11,686 nucleotides of DNA from Butyrivibrio sp. (lineage in GTDB: Bacteria > Bacillota_A > Clostridia > Lachnospirales > Lachnospiraceae). The DNA lies in contig NZ_JAILQF010000445.1 in assembly GCF_024699075.1 (NCBI RefSeq), forward strand, positions 1 through 11,686, read 5' to 3'. Shown here in pieces: positions 1 to 6,989 of this stretch. Position 1 is the stretch's first letter. Each line of letters starts with the position of its first letter. The position numbers and the translations under genes are program-made. The notes beneath the pieces are model-generated. The model was not told the origin of the DNA. It ran no database searches and saw only the letters and a program-made list of their open reading frames with translations.

Positions 1-2195
1 TCTTCAAGAGATAGTCCGAACACTTCCTCTTCCCCGGGTTCTACAGATACTATGTAATCCTTCTGGTACTCAGTCTTTCCGTAACTCTTGATGCTGACCC
101 TCATAATATACTGATCAGTATTTGTAAAAAGAGTCCTGTTGCGGACTGTAACAGTATCTGCATCCTCATCAACTATAACTGCAAAAGGCTGATAATTGAA
201 CTTGACGCTCTGCATCTTAGGTGAAGGCTTTCTCTCATCGCCTCCAAATGCTATACCATTACCACAGAAGTCTCCGTCATTAGGTCTTTCACCAAAATCG
301 CCACCATAACCCTGATATTCATGGCCATAGCGGTCTTTACGTATAATTGACTGATCGATGTAATCCCAGATGAAACCACCCTGATATAAAGGCTCTTCTT
401 CTGTAAGATCAGTATATTTGAACATTGCGCCGCAGGAGTTACCCATAGCATGAGTATATTCACAGCATATAAAAGGCTTATCACGATGCTCCTTAAGATA
501 ATCCTTTATCTCAGCAACAGGAGGATACATGCGAGATTCCATGTCTGAAGTGTCATTATATCTTCTGTCGTGACATATACCTTCATAATGGACAAGCCTT
601 GTAGGATCAGTATTTCTGAAATAATTGGAAAGCTCGTATATTACTTTTCCTCCAAATGCCTCATTACCACATGACCAGATAAGTACGCACGGATGGTTCT
701 TGTCACGCTCAAGCATTGATGTTCCACGATCTATTAGCATGGAAAGCCAGTCTTCATTGTCATAAGGTACCATGTAGCTTTCAGGTTTCTTATTTCCTGC
801 AGTCCATGTTCCGTGAGTCTCAAGATTGGTCTCATCTATTACATATATTCCGTATCTGTCACAGAGCCTGTACATGTAGCTATTATTAGGATAATGGCTC
901 ATTCTAAGGGCGTTGATGTTATTTCTCTTCATGTTGATAACATCTGTTTCCATCTCTCTTCGAGATAAGGCACGTCCTGTTCTTTGAGAGAATTCATGGC
1001 GGTCTGTACCATTGAATACGATACGTTTACCATTTATATACATGATATGATCCTGGCCCATGACATATTCTCTAAAGCCGACTTCCTGAAGGATGGTGCC
1101 GCACTCCAGACCATTTTCATCATATAAAGTAATGACAAGAGCATAAAGATTAGGATCTTCTGCGCTCCAAAGATCCGGTGCATCGACTTTCAAGGTAACC
1201 TTTGCGCAATCCGTGCAAAGATTCCTGCAAGGATCTGCAAAGCATACTCCGCTAAGACTCTTATCTTCAGAAACATTGTCTGTCCAGCTGATATTCTCTG
1301 AGCAGATCTCATCGCCATCTGCTGCCTGTATATTAAGGGCACTGTCCCATTTTTCCTTAAAAAGCTGAAGAGTCATCTGGCCCTTACCACAGCCCTTAAG
1401 TGTTACTTCAAGTTCGCCCTTCTTATAATCATCAAGAAGATTAGTTACAACTTTGATATCGTATACATCTATACCGGTACAAGTATCCTTATCTGATCCG
1501 CTTCCGCCTGCTGCCTTTGAAGTATCAACGTCAGATACACTGCTAGTTCTGGTAAAGAGTGTTACATCCCTGAAGATACCTGAGAATCTGAACATATCCT
1601 GGTCTTCCATCCAGCTTCCTGAGTTGTACTTAAAGACCTGAAGTGCAAGCTTGTTCTCACCATCTTTGTTTACAAAAGGTGTAAGATCGAACTCTTTGGC
1701 ATCAAAGGAAGAAGAGCTGTATCCCACATATTCTCCGTTAAGCCAGAGTGCAAAGGCACTCTCTACGCCGTCAAACCTTATATAAAGGCCGTGCCTCATA
1801 AAATCCTTTGGAAGCGTAAAATACTTAACATAGTTGCCAACAGGATGGTCCATCGTAGGGATCATCGGAGGATCAATATCCTCATGTCCATCCCATGGAT
1901 ACTGAACATTAACATACTGAGGTACACCATAGCCCTCAAGCTGCAAATGTGCAGGCACACGAATATCAGACCAAGCATGACAGTCTACATCCAAAGCTTC
2001 AAAGTTTTGTGGAAGTTCTGAAAGATTAGCAGAATATTTGAATTTCCAGCTTCCATTTAGAGACTTTCTAAGAGAGCTCTCCTGATCCCAGGCTTCCTGC
2101 AGATTACTGCATACGATATGATCTGAATGAGCAGGGAGACGATTCTGTGCGAAAAAGCCAGGGTCTGACAATTTGGCATAATCAAAAGTACACAT
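1..2195 (-). CDS. lacZ: Beta-galactosidase, glycoside hydrolase family 2 (C-terminus cut by window edge)
   Basis: Hydrolyses terminal beta-galactosides such as lactose; no signal peptide, so probably cytosolic. The frame is open from ATG 2195 to base 1 (731 codons); the family is usually about 1,000 residues, so the last domains lie outside. Order seen: N-terminal jelly-roll sugar-binding domain (about residues 50-225, with ALWLNGEYVGYS and EDQDMFRFSGIFRDV), Ig-like linker domains, then the TIM barrel. Active-site matches to E. coli LacZ: DETNLETHG (E459 and H461, Mg ligands), WSCGNEA (acid/base E512) and CCEYTHAMGNS (nucleophile E579), followed by YGGDFGERPNDGDFC. The start is set by AAAGGAT about 8 bases upstream. 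Oddities: a Gly/Ser/Asp-rich insert after the sugar-binding domain (DTSKAAGGSGSDKD) and a four-cysteine stretch (C318, C323, C327, C330), so catalytic residues sit about 40-50 positions later than in E. coli. It has its own promoter-like region, so it is probably separately controlled from the upstream hydrolase. Confidence 0.95.
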   Translation of the reverse strand, partial: MCTFDYAKLSDPGFFAQNRLPAHSDHIVCSNLQEAWDQESSLRKSLNGSWKFKYSANLSELPQNFEALDVDCHAWSDIRVPAHLQLEGYGVPQYVNVQYPWDGHEDIDPPMIPTMDHPVGNYVKYFTLPKDFMRHGLYIRFDGVESAFALWLNGEYVGYSSSSFDAKEFDLTPFVNKDGENKLALQVFKYNSGSWMEDQDMFRFSGIFRDVTLFTRTSSVSDVDTSKAAGGSGSDKDTCTGIDVYDIKVVTNLLDDYKKGELEVTLKGCGKGQMTLQLFKEKWDSALNIQAADGDEICSENISWTDNVSEDKSLSGVCFADPCRNLCTDCAKVTLKVDAPDLWSAEDPNLYALVITLYDENGLECGTILQEVGFREYVMGQDHIMYINGKRIVFNGTDRHEFSQRTGRALSRREMETDVINMKRNNINALRMSHYPNNSYMYRLCDRYGIYVIDETNLETHGTWTAGNKKPESYMVPYDNEDWLSMLIDRGTSMLERDKNHPCVLIWSCGNEAFGGKVIYELSNYFRNTDPTRLVHYEGICHDRRYNDTSDMESRMYPPVAEIKDYLKEHRDKPFICCEYTHAMGNSCGAMFKYTDLTEEEPLYQGGFIWDYIDQSIIRKDRYGHEYQGYGGDFGERPNDGDFCGNGIAFGGDERKPSPKMQSVKFNYQPFAVIVDEDADTVTVRNRTLFTNTDQYIMRVSIKSYGKTEYQKDYIVSVEPGEEEVFGLSLE

Positions 2196-2237
2196 ATTAT
2201 ATTCATCCTTTGCTAAAAAAATTTTTATCCCCATAGA

Positions 2238-2290
2238 TAATAATAAAGAATCACTTCATGACCTGGGTCAATTGCAATTCTTTATCATTA
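2238..2290 (-). promoter_or_regulatory. Candidate lacZ promoter with nested palindromic operator
   Basis: Two nested inverted repeats lie 43-95 bases upstream of the lacZ ATG. The outer arms are 14 nt with one mismatch (2238-2251 and 2277-2290). The inner one is a perfect TGACC-2-GGTCA (2259-2270). On the minus strand the inner palindrome overlaps a -35-like TTGACC (2271-2266), with TTTATT (2247-2242) 18 bases further as a weak -10. A second possible -10, TATAAT (2292-2287), has no good -35. An operator over the -35 box would suit a lactose-responsive repressor, but no regulator gene is in the window. The promoter call is tentative; the palindromes are directly visible. Confidence 0.4.
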
Positions 2291-2310
2291 TAATACCTGT
2301 TAAGTTGTTA

Positions 2311-2397
2311 CAGTTCTTAATTTTTATCCATATCTAGTCAGAAATTGTTAATTTATCACAGTTCTTAGTTATTTCCATATCTAGTCAGAAATTGTTA
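2311..2397. repeat. Tandem direct repeat duplicating the 3' end of the hydrolase gene
   Basis: Two copies of an approximately 40-nt unit lie head to tail (2311-2350 and 2359-2397, period about 48). They share CAGTTCTTA at one end and a 20-base identical block, CATATCTAGTCAGAAATTGT, at the other. The copy at 2359-2397 contains the last codons and TGA stop of the alpha/beta hydrolase gene; the other is a non-coding duplicate just downstream. It looks like a local slippage or unequal-exchange duplication. No GC-rich terminator is visible after the hydrolase gene. Confidence 0.8.
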
Positions 2398-3317
2398 TGC
2401 TCAAGAAATTCATTTATCTTATGCCAGTACTTCTTGGAATCTATCCAGACTCCCTCTATATGCTTGGCACCAAGAGTCATGCAGAACTCCTTCTTGCAGG
2501 CAGCTGCATCGAAAAGCTCACGGCACATTGAAGGACTTACAAAGTCATCTGAATCTCCGTGAAGGAACAATGTTGGTGTCTTGGAATTCTTGACTGCATC
2601 TATAGGTCTTACCTTATAGAAATCGTATCCTGCGCGGACCTTGACCTCAAAGCGCAGAAGCGGCATTGCAAGCCAGGAAGGAATGATAGCGATCTTAGGA
2701 TCAAGAGTCTTATATACATCAAGAAATTCTTCCTTAACTGTTGTATATGAGCTGTCTGAGATAGCACATTTGACATTTTCAGGAAGTGACTCACCTGTTA
2801 CCAAAAGTGTAGTAGCTGCGCCCATGGAAGTTCCATGAAGCAGGATACTTGCTTCAGGGTCTCTTTTGATGATCCAGTAGATCCACTCAATAATATCATA
2901 ACGATCATCATGACCATAACCTATATAATCACCTTCGCTCTGTCCAAAGCCTCTTAAATCCGGCAAAAGAAGGTTCCAGCCTTTTTTCTCATATTCCTGT
3001 GCATAAATTCCCATTCCTTCTGAGCTGTCCCATATACCATGGATGAGAACAACATAGTGATGTTCATTTTCTTTACCAGGAATATAGCTTGCATGAAGCC
3101 TTAAAGAATCTATAGAATTGATATATATGTCTCTTCGCTCTTCATGATTCCTGACCCACCTGCGACCTCTTGTTATAAGTTCTGATGAATCCGGATCAGC
3201 ATCAGAGCGCTGCTTAGGCTTTATAGCAAAGTCATAGAGCTTATTACCTGCAAATGCTCCTCCAAATAATATTCCCGATAGTACACTTAATACTACAAAT
3301 CCTGATTTTTTCTTCAT
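2385..3317 (-). CDS. Membrane-anchored alpha/beta hydrolase (YqkD-like)
   Basis: A 310-residue alpha/beta-hydrolase with an N-terminal hydrophobic segment (about residues 6-24, after MKKK) that should anchor it in the membrane with the enzyme outside, or act as an uncleaved signal. Motifs: oxyanion-hole HG in VLIHGIWDSSEG (92-100), nucleophile elbow GTSMG with Ser164, acid Asp257 in LFLHGDSDDFVSP, and His286 in GAKHIEG. These are the full Ser-Asp-His triad, so an esterase, acyltransferase or peptidase-like activity is expected; the substrate cannot be told. It resembles Bacillus YqkD and similar proteins of this length. I chose ATG 3317 because AAGAGGA stands 5 bases before it; an in-frame ATG at 3404 lacks a ribosome site and would force translation through a stable hairpin. 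It follows the PP2C gene by 93 bases and is probably in the same transcription unit, although that hairpin could reduce expression. Confidence 0.85.
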   Translation of the reverse strand: MKKKSGFVVLSVLSGILFGGAFAGNKLYDFAIKPKQRSDADPDSSELITRGRRWVRNHEERRDIYINSIDSLRLHASYIPGKENEHHYVVLIHGIWDSSEGMGIYAQEYEKKGWNLLLPDLRGFGQSEGDYIGYGHDDRYDIIEWIYWIIKRDPEASILLHGTSMGAATTLLVTGESLPENVKCAISDSSYTTVKEEFLDVYKTLDPKIAIIPSWLAMPLLRFEVKVRAGYDFYKVRPIDAVKNSKTPTLFLHGDSDDFVSPSMCRELFDAAACKKEFCMTLGAKHIEGVWIDSKKYWHKINEFLEHNNF

Positions 3318-3351
3318 AGCTATCCTCTTATATGCAAGTTGATCTGTGTCA

Positions 3352-3381
3352 AACTCACAAATTGCTTCGCATTTGCGAGTT
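3352..3381 (-). other. Stem-loop between the PP2C and hydrolase genes
   Basis: Eleven-base arms (3352-3362 and 3371-3381) with an 8-base loop. The only non-Watson-Crick position is a G-U pair when read as minus-strand RNA. It begins 30 bases after the PP2C stop and has only a short T run after it, so it may be a weak attenuator, processing site or mRNA stabiliser rather than a full terminator. Confidence 0.5.
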
Positions 3382-3410
3382 ATATATATTTCAGTATATC
3401 TCATTTATGG

Positions 3411-4235
3411 TTAAATTGCATCCCGGGCCCTTACCAGAATAGCAGAAATATTATCACTTTCTCCATCTCTTTTGAGCTTCTCTACCTGCTCTCTAAGCGA
3501 TTCCTCTATAGCATCTTCAGAATCCTTATCTGATACATTCATGATCCTTGCAAAGTCATTTTGGGAAGTCATGCGCCAGAATCCATCACAGCACAAAAGA
3601 AATGTCTCATCCTTGTCTATAACTCCTCTGGAATAGTATGGATCAACCTTAAAGGCTGCGCCTACGCACTGAAGCAGTACGCTCTTCATAGGACTTACAA
3701 GAGCCTGCTTTGCAGTCATGCGCCCCTCATCAAGCTGCTTCTGGATATAAGAATGATCATGTGTGATGCAGGACACCTTCCTGTTAGAGAACCTGTATAT
3801 CCTGGAATCTCCGATATTCATGGCAAGATACTCGTTACCAAGTATGATGAGCATGCATACAGTGGTACCTACACTTGCATGCTTCTGCGCACCATATTCA
3901 TAGAGCTTTTCATTCATCTCAGTTGATATATATGTCCAGTTGCCCTTAATAAGCTCAATGGGATCATGCCTTCCAAAGTTGGATTCATCCAGCTTTCTGG
4001 TATCATCTTCATTGGACAAAAGACCCGGAAGTTCATTATAAAACCAGTCTTCCATTCTCCTTACGTATGAAGCACTAGCTATCTCACCATAAGATAAGCC
4101 CCCGCATCCATCACACACAAGTCCAAACGCGATACGTCCAAATTCCTTGCTCTTAGCTACCTTGAGCATCATGGAATCCTGATTTATTTCTTTGACTGTC
4201 CCTTTATCTGTTGTAAGTCCGGCTGTAAAAAACAT
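3411..4235 (-). CDS. PP2C-family Ser/Thr protein phosphatase
   Basis: Metal-dependent phosphatase expected to remove phosphate from Ser/Thr residues, probably those added by the kinase encoded two genes upstream. The 274 residues cover one PP2C domain of the usual bacterial size (PrpC/Stp type) with no membrane segment, so it is cytosolic. Motifs in order: TTDKGTVKEINQDS (Asp20), the metal-binding VCDGCGG (Asp42-Gly43; the family usually has DGMGG, here Met is Cys), MNIGDSRIYRF (Asp143), FLLCCDGFW (Asp217) and ESDNISAILV (Asp261-Asn262). All expected metal-binding aspartates are present, so it should be active. The start ATG 4235 has only a weak, distant AAAGAG upstream, so translation may be modest. 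It lies 90 bases after the tail-protein gene; the hydrolase gene follows. Confidence 0.93.
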   Translation of the reverse strand: MFFTAGLTTDKGTVKEINQDSMMLKVAKSKEFGRIAFGLVCDGCGGLSYGEIASASYVRRMEDWFYNELPGLLSNEDDTRKLDESNFGRHDPIELIKGNWTYISTEMNEKLYEYGAQKHASVGTTVCMLIILGNEYLAMNIGDSRIYRFSNRKVSCITHDHSYIQKQLDEGRMTAKQALVSPMKSVLLQCVGAAFKVDPYYSRGVIDKDETFLLCCDGFWRMTSQNDFARIMNVSDKDSEDAIEESLREQVEKLKRDGESDNISAILVRARDAI

Positions 4236-4255
4236 TTATGCTATATGCTCTTTCT

Positions 4256-4335
4256 ATGTTGCTTGTGTTTACTGTTTAATATTGCTTGTATTTAATGTAT
4301 GTGTGTAAATTCTTATATTTATTGACTACTGTTTA
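4256..4335. repeat. Short direct repeats between the tail-protein and PP2C genes
   Basis: A 16-nt unit ending TTGCTTGT(A/G)TTTA occurs at 4256-4271 and 4279-4294 with two A/G differences. TACTGTTTA occurs at 4270-4278 and again at 4327-4335, where it covers the stop of the tail-protein gene. The low-complexity AT-rich setting makes chance or slippage plausible. Confidence 0.45.
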
Positions 4336-4871
4336 TTGTTGGAAATATATACTTCATCCTTCTCAACTACGAACGAAGAATTATTATCAAAAGATTTAGA
4401 ACCGTTATTTTCAAGAAGTACTGTTTCATCTATATCGTTCATTGAACTTATAGGCATGGTCTCAGGACTGTCATTATTTCCATAAACAGCTTTGATAGGA
4501 ACAGTCTGCCTTAAAGGAGTAGTCTTTCTGTCACTGAGATTCTGAGTTATATTATTGTCCATTATCTCAGAATTAGGTATTATACCCGATCTTCTCTTTA
4601 CCATCTGAACATTTGAAGAAGCTCCTTCTGTCTCTCTTTTGGCCCTCTTCTCTATCCTTGCAACTTCTTTTTTGACACCAATTCCTGTAAGAACTATTAT
4701 CTCATGCCTGATATTCATCTTGAACCAGATAAAAACAGTTATGATAAAAAAAACTATTGCTACCACTATCAAAATAAAAGCAATGGTCTGGTATAGCTGA
4801 GATGTCTCATTGATCTTATCAACACTCGTTCCACCTGATATCATGCTGACTATATTATTACTAAAAAACAT
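4326..4871 (-). CDS. Single-pass membrane protein with Ser/Thr-rich cytosolic tail; possible kinase substrate
   Basis: I do not recognise a named family. The 181 residues have a short N-terminus (1-27, with no cleavable signal), one strong membrane helix (about 28-50, ILIVVAIVFFIITVFIWF), a basic juxtamembrane stretch (KKEVARIEKRAKRE), and a polar, Asn/Ser/Thr-rich tail to residue 181. The positive charges after the helix place the tail in the cytosol. The tail carries DETVLLEN (148-155), an acidic-Glu-Thr-hydrophobic site reminiscent of the ETT phosphosites that FHA domains bind in GarA/OdhI; that link is inference. Its ATG is 2 bases after the kinase stop, with GGAAGGG inside the last kinase codons as ribosome site, so the two are translationally coupled. 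The PP2C gene follows. This makes it a likely substrate or scaffold of the kinase/phosphatase pair. Confidence 0.75.
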   Translation of the reverse strand: MFFSNNIVSMISGGTSVDKINETSQLYQTIAFILIVVAIVFFIITVFIWFKMNIRHEIIVLTGIGVKKEVARIEKRAKRETEGASSNVQMVKRRSGIIPNSEIMDNNITQNLSDRKTTPLRQTVPIKAVYGNNDSPETMPISSMNDIDETVLLENNGSKSFDNNSSFVVEKDEVYISNNKQ

Positions 4872-4873
4872 TA

Positions 4874-6571
4874 TTACCCTTCCTTTTTGTAGACACCCTC
4901 TGCAGCTTTATATGCAAGCTCGAGGTTAGTATACAGATTGTCTTTCAAAGGCTGTATCCTATCTTCATTCTCAGCATTAACGATAATATCCGTTTCAAGT
5001 CTCGTCTTTATATTATCAAGCTGAGCCGTTATCTCTTCGTATGTTATCCCGGCTTTCTTGAACTCTCCTGAATGTTTGCTGATCTGACTTACCATCTCCT
5101 TATATACCATAAGAGCCGTAGTTGTATTATCTGAAAGTGCAATGTCTCCGGATGTTATATCAACAAGATCTTCCCAGTACTGGGCATAACTTATCACTTC
5201 ATCTCCGCTCTTACTAGTCTTACCAAGTCTTGAATAATAGGCTGCTATCTTACTGAGCCTTTGAGCTCTTGTGACCATGACCTCATCAAGTGTCTGAGAT
5301 TTCGCTGCTATATCAAGCCACTTGGTAGACATCGGCTTATTGCCATCGCTGTCATAACAATAGAAATAAGCAAGACCCAGTCTGTATGCAAACTCATCAT
5401 AATCCTCCTGATTGGTCATAAGCATCTGCTCATAGGTCCTGTTATTGTCATAGGGAGTTATCAAAATCTGTCTAAGCATCTCGTCTTCTTCAGGACTAAA
5501 GATATCATCTAATAGATATACCTGATTTAAAAGCTCCAGATAAGCAGTGTTATCTGTAGGATTTAAAGCTATAGCCTCTTCATAATTACTAACCTGTCCG
5601 GTTACATTTGGATGGCTTCTGGCTTCTTCTATATAGGATGCGTAACTGTCTTTTTCCAATTTACCGGCTGATGATGTCAAAAGAGCTGAAGACACCGCAC
5701 ATATAATTGTTATACTTGCAGTTATCGCAAACATGGCAACTCTCAAAGCCGCTCTTTGTCTGTAATCCTTATCAAGTTCGCTATAATGCTCAAGATCATA
5801 CATAACCTGCGCACTTGACTGATATCTGTCCTTGGGATTGAGCTGGGTACATTTTAAGATGATCTGCTCAAGACCGGCTGAAAGCGTAGGATTCCATTGC
5901 CTTATAGGATACATCTCATAAGGTGCTTCCCCGGGATTGTGTCCCGTTACCAGATGATATAAAGTCGCTCCGAGATTATAAATATCTGTTCTCTCATCTG
6001 TCTGACCCCTGCCGCCGAACTGCTCAGGAGCAGCATAGCCTCTTGTACCAAGGCAGGTAGTATCTTCTACTCTGTCTTTTTTGAAGGTTCTTGCAGTTCC
6101 AAAATCTATAAGAGTGATCGTTCCGTCAGGCTTTAACATTATATTGGCAGGCTTTAGATCTCTATATATAATGGGGGATTTTCTGGTATGAAGATATGAA
6201 AGAACATCGCAAAGCTCCTTGGCCCATTTTATAACCTTGTCCTGAGGCTGAGCTCCATTTTCTTCTATGGCTCTAAGTAGTGTATTACCTTCTATATAGT
6301 CCATTACTATAAGAAAACATTCATCTGAATCTATAACATCTACAATGCTTGGAAGATATGGATGAGAAAGCTGCTTGAGCATATCGGTCTCCATTACAAG
6401 ACTCTGCTTGACTATCTCATAATTACTGACACCATTCTTCCTGACCTCTTTGATAGCCCAGGGTTTATTAGCCCTTTCATTAATCGCAAGATAGACAGTA
6501 CTCATACCGCCCTGCCCGATAATACTCAGTATCTTATACTTTCCATCAATTAGTGAACCGATCTGTAACAT
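4874..6571 (-). CDS. Transmembrane Ser/Thr protein kinase with extracytoplasmic helical C-terminal domain
   Basis: Hanks-type Ser/Thr kinase, 565 residues. Cytosolic catalytic domain about 11-262: glycine loop GQGGMSTVYLA (19-29), Lys41 in WAIK, helix-C Glu61, catalytic loop IYRDLKPANIML (Asp138, Tyr replacing the usual His), DFG at 156-158, GTRGYAAPEQF, and DERTDIYNLGATLYHLVTG. All catalytic residues are present. One membrane helix (about 277-298) follows, then some 265 extracytoplasmic residues without PASTA repeats, largely helical, with a TPR-like stretch (YEEAIALNPTDNTAYLELL, 330-348). The outside part could sense a ligand or partner. I chose ATG 6571 because AAGGA stands 7 bases upstream; an in-frame ATG at 6613 lacks a ribosome site and would be about 9 bases from the predicted transcript start. 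It is first in a kinase / tail protein / PP2C unit. Confidence 0.95.
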   Translation of the reverse strand: MLQIGSLIDGKYKILSIIGQGGMSTVYLAINERANKPWAIKEVRKNGVSNYEIVKQSLVMETDMLKQLSHPYLPSIVDVIDSDECFLIVMDYIEGNTLLRAIEENGAQPQDKVIKWAKELCDVLSYLHTRKSPIIYRDLKPANIMLKPDGTITLIDFGTARTFKKDRVEDTTCLGTRGYAAPEQFGGRGQTDERTDIYNLGATLYHLVTGHNPGEAPYEMYPIRQWNPTLSAGLEQIILKCTQLNPKDRYQSSAQVMYDLEHYSELDKDYRQRAALRVAMFAITASITIICAVSSALLTSSAGKLEKDSYASYIEEARSHPNVTGQVSNYEEAIALNPTDNTAYLELLNQVYLLDDIFSPEEDEMLRQILITPYDNNRTYEQMLMTNQEDYDEFAYRLGLAYFYCYDSDGNKPMSTKWLDIAAKSQTLDEVMVTRAQRLSKIAAYYSRLGKTSKSGDEVISYAQYWEDLVDITSGDIALSDNTTTALMVYKEMVSQISKHSGEFKKAGITYEEITAQLDNIKTRLETDIIVNAENEDRIQPLKDNLYTNLELAYKAAEGVYKKEG

Positions 6572-6628
6572 AAAAAATCCTTGTACTGCAAAACTCATTA
6601 ACCCAAAAATCAATCATTTGGTTATGTA

Positions 6629-6657
6629 ATTATGTCATTACCAGAGCGAAATTTCAA
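6629..6657 (-). promoter_or_regulatory. Predicted sigma-A-type promoter of the kinase operon
   Basis: On the minus strand, TTGAAA (6657-6652), a 17-base spacer and CATAAT (6634-6629) form a good vegetative promoter. The transcript would start near 6622, giving an approximately 50-base leader before ATG 6571. It sits right after the terminator-like stem at 6676-6707, so the kinase operon is probably transcribed independently of the chaperone genes. Confidence 0.6.
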
Positions 6658-6675
6658 GAATCCTGCCCGAATAAA

Positions 6676-6707
6676 GCAAAATCCCGGTCATATGACCAGG
6701 ATCCTGC
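6676..6707 (-). terminator. Long terminator-like stem before the kinase promoter
   Basis: GCAGGATCCTGGTCAT pairs with the next 16 bases along the full arm, with three G-U pairs in minus-strand RNA (innermost ATAT forms the loop). On the plus strand the same three positions would be A-C clashes, so the transcript orientation is minus. TTTATT follows directly and TTTT lies in the 3' arm. The T run is weaker than in the terminator at 10717-10756. Confidence 0.55.
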
Positions 6708-6900
6708 CTGCGATAAATATAGATAATATTTCTGACTTGAGCATGTTCCCCGTATAATGCTCGTCCCCGCTTCTTTCATACCTAAGAGTGCTTCGTAAGA
6801 AACTGTACGGTTCCCAAACAGATAAATCTATTCGGAACCGCCAATTTCAAATGAATCTTAAATAGTAAATTTCTTGGGTTTTTACTATTAAGCTTCATTT
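6676..6900 (-). ncRNA. Candidate structured RNA of unknown family (array of hairpins)
   Basis: Within the 554-base gap between the J-protein and kinase genes, five stems follow each other on the minus strand. (a) 6900-6849: imperfect 19-bp AT-rich hairpin with an 11-base loop. (b) 6840-6808: perfect 7-bp CGGTTCC/GGAACCG stem extended by about 8 more pairs after a bulged G. (c) 6803-6769: 7-bp GTTTCTT/AAGAAGC stem with a 21-base loop. (d) 6762-6739: 6-bp GAGCAT/ATGCTC stem whose 12-base loop contains CGGGGAAC. (e) 6707-6676: 16-bp terminator-like stem. Stems b, c and e contain six non-Watson-Crick positions, all G-U on the minus strand. I recognise none of the common classes (T-box, SAM, ydaO, GEMM, tmRNA, SRP or RNase P signatures are absent). 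It could be a free small RNA or the processed 3' end of the J-gene mRNA. No convincing promoter just upstream was found; a TTGACG-18-TATTTT pair near 7011-6982 is a weak option. Confidence 0.4.
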
Positions 6901-6989
6901 AACTGTCAGTGTCATATTGTCATTACTATAAGGTCATTTCTAAGCACCAACAGCATCTTAAATATACATTCCATTTTAAAAAAATACAT

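Noticed and set aside
3561..3926. Plus-strand 121-residue open frame inside the PP2C gene
   Set aside because: Lies fully antisense to a PP2C gene with all catalytic motifs; no ribosome site or domain.
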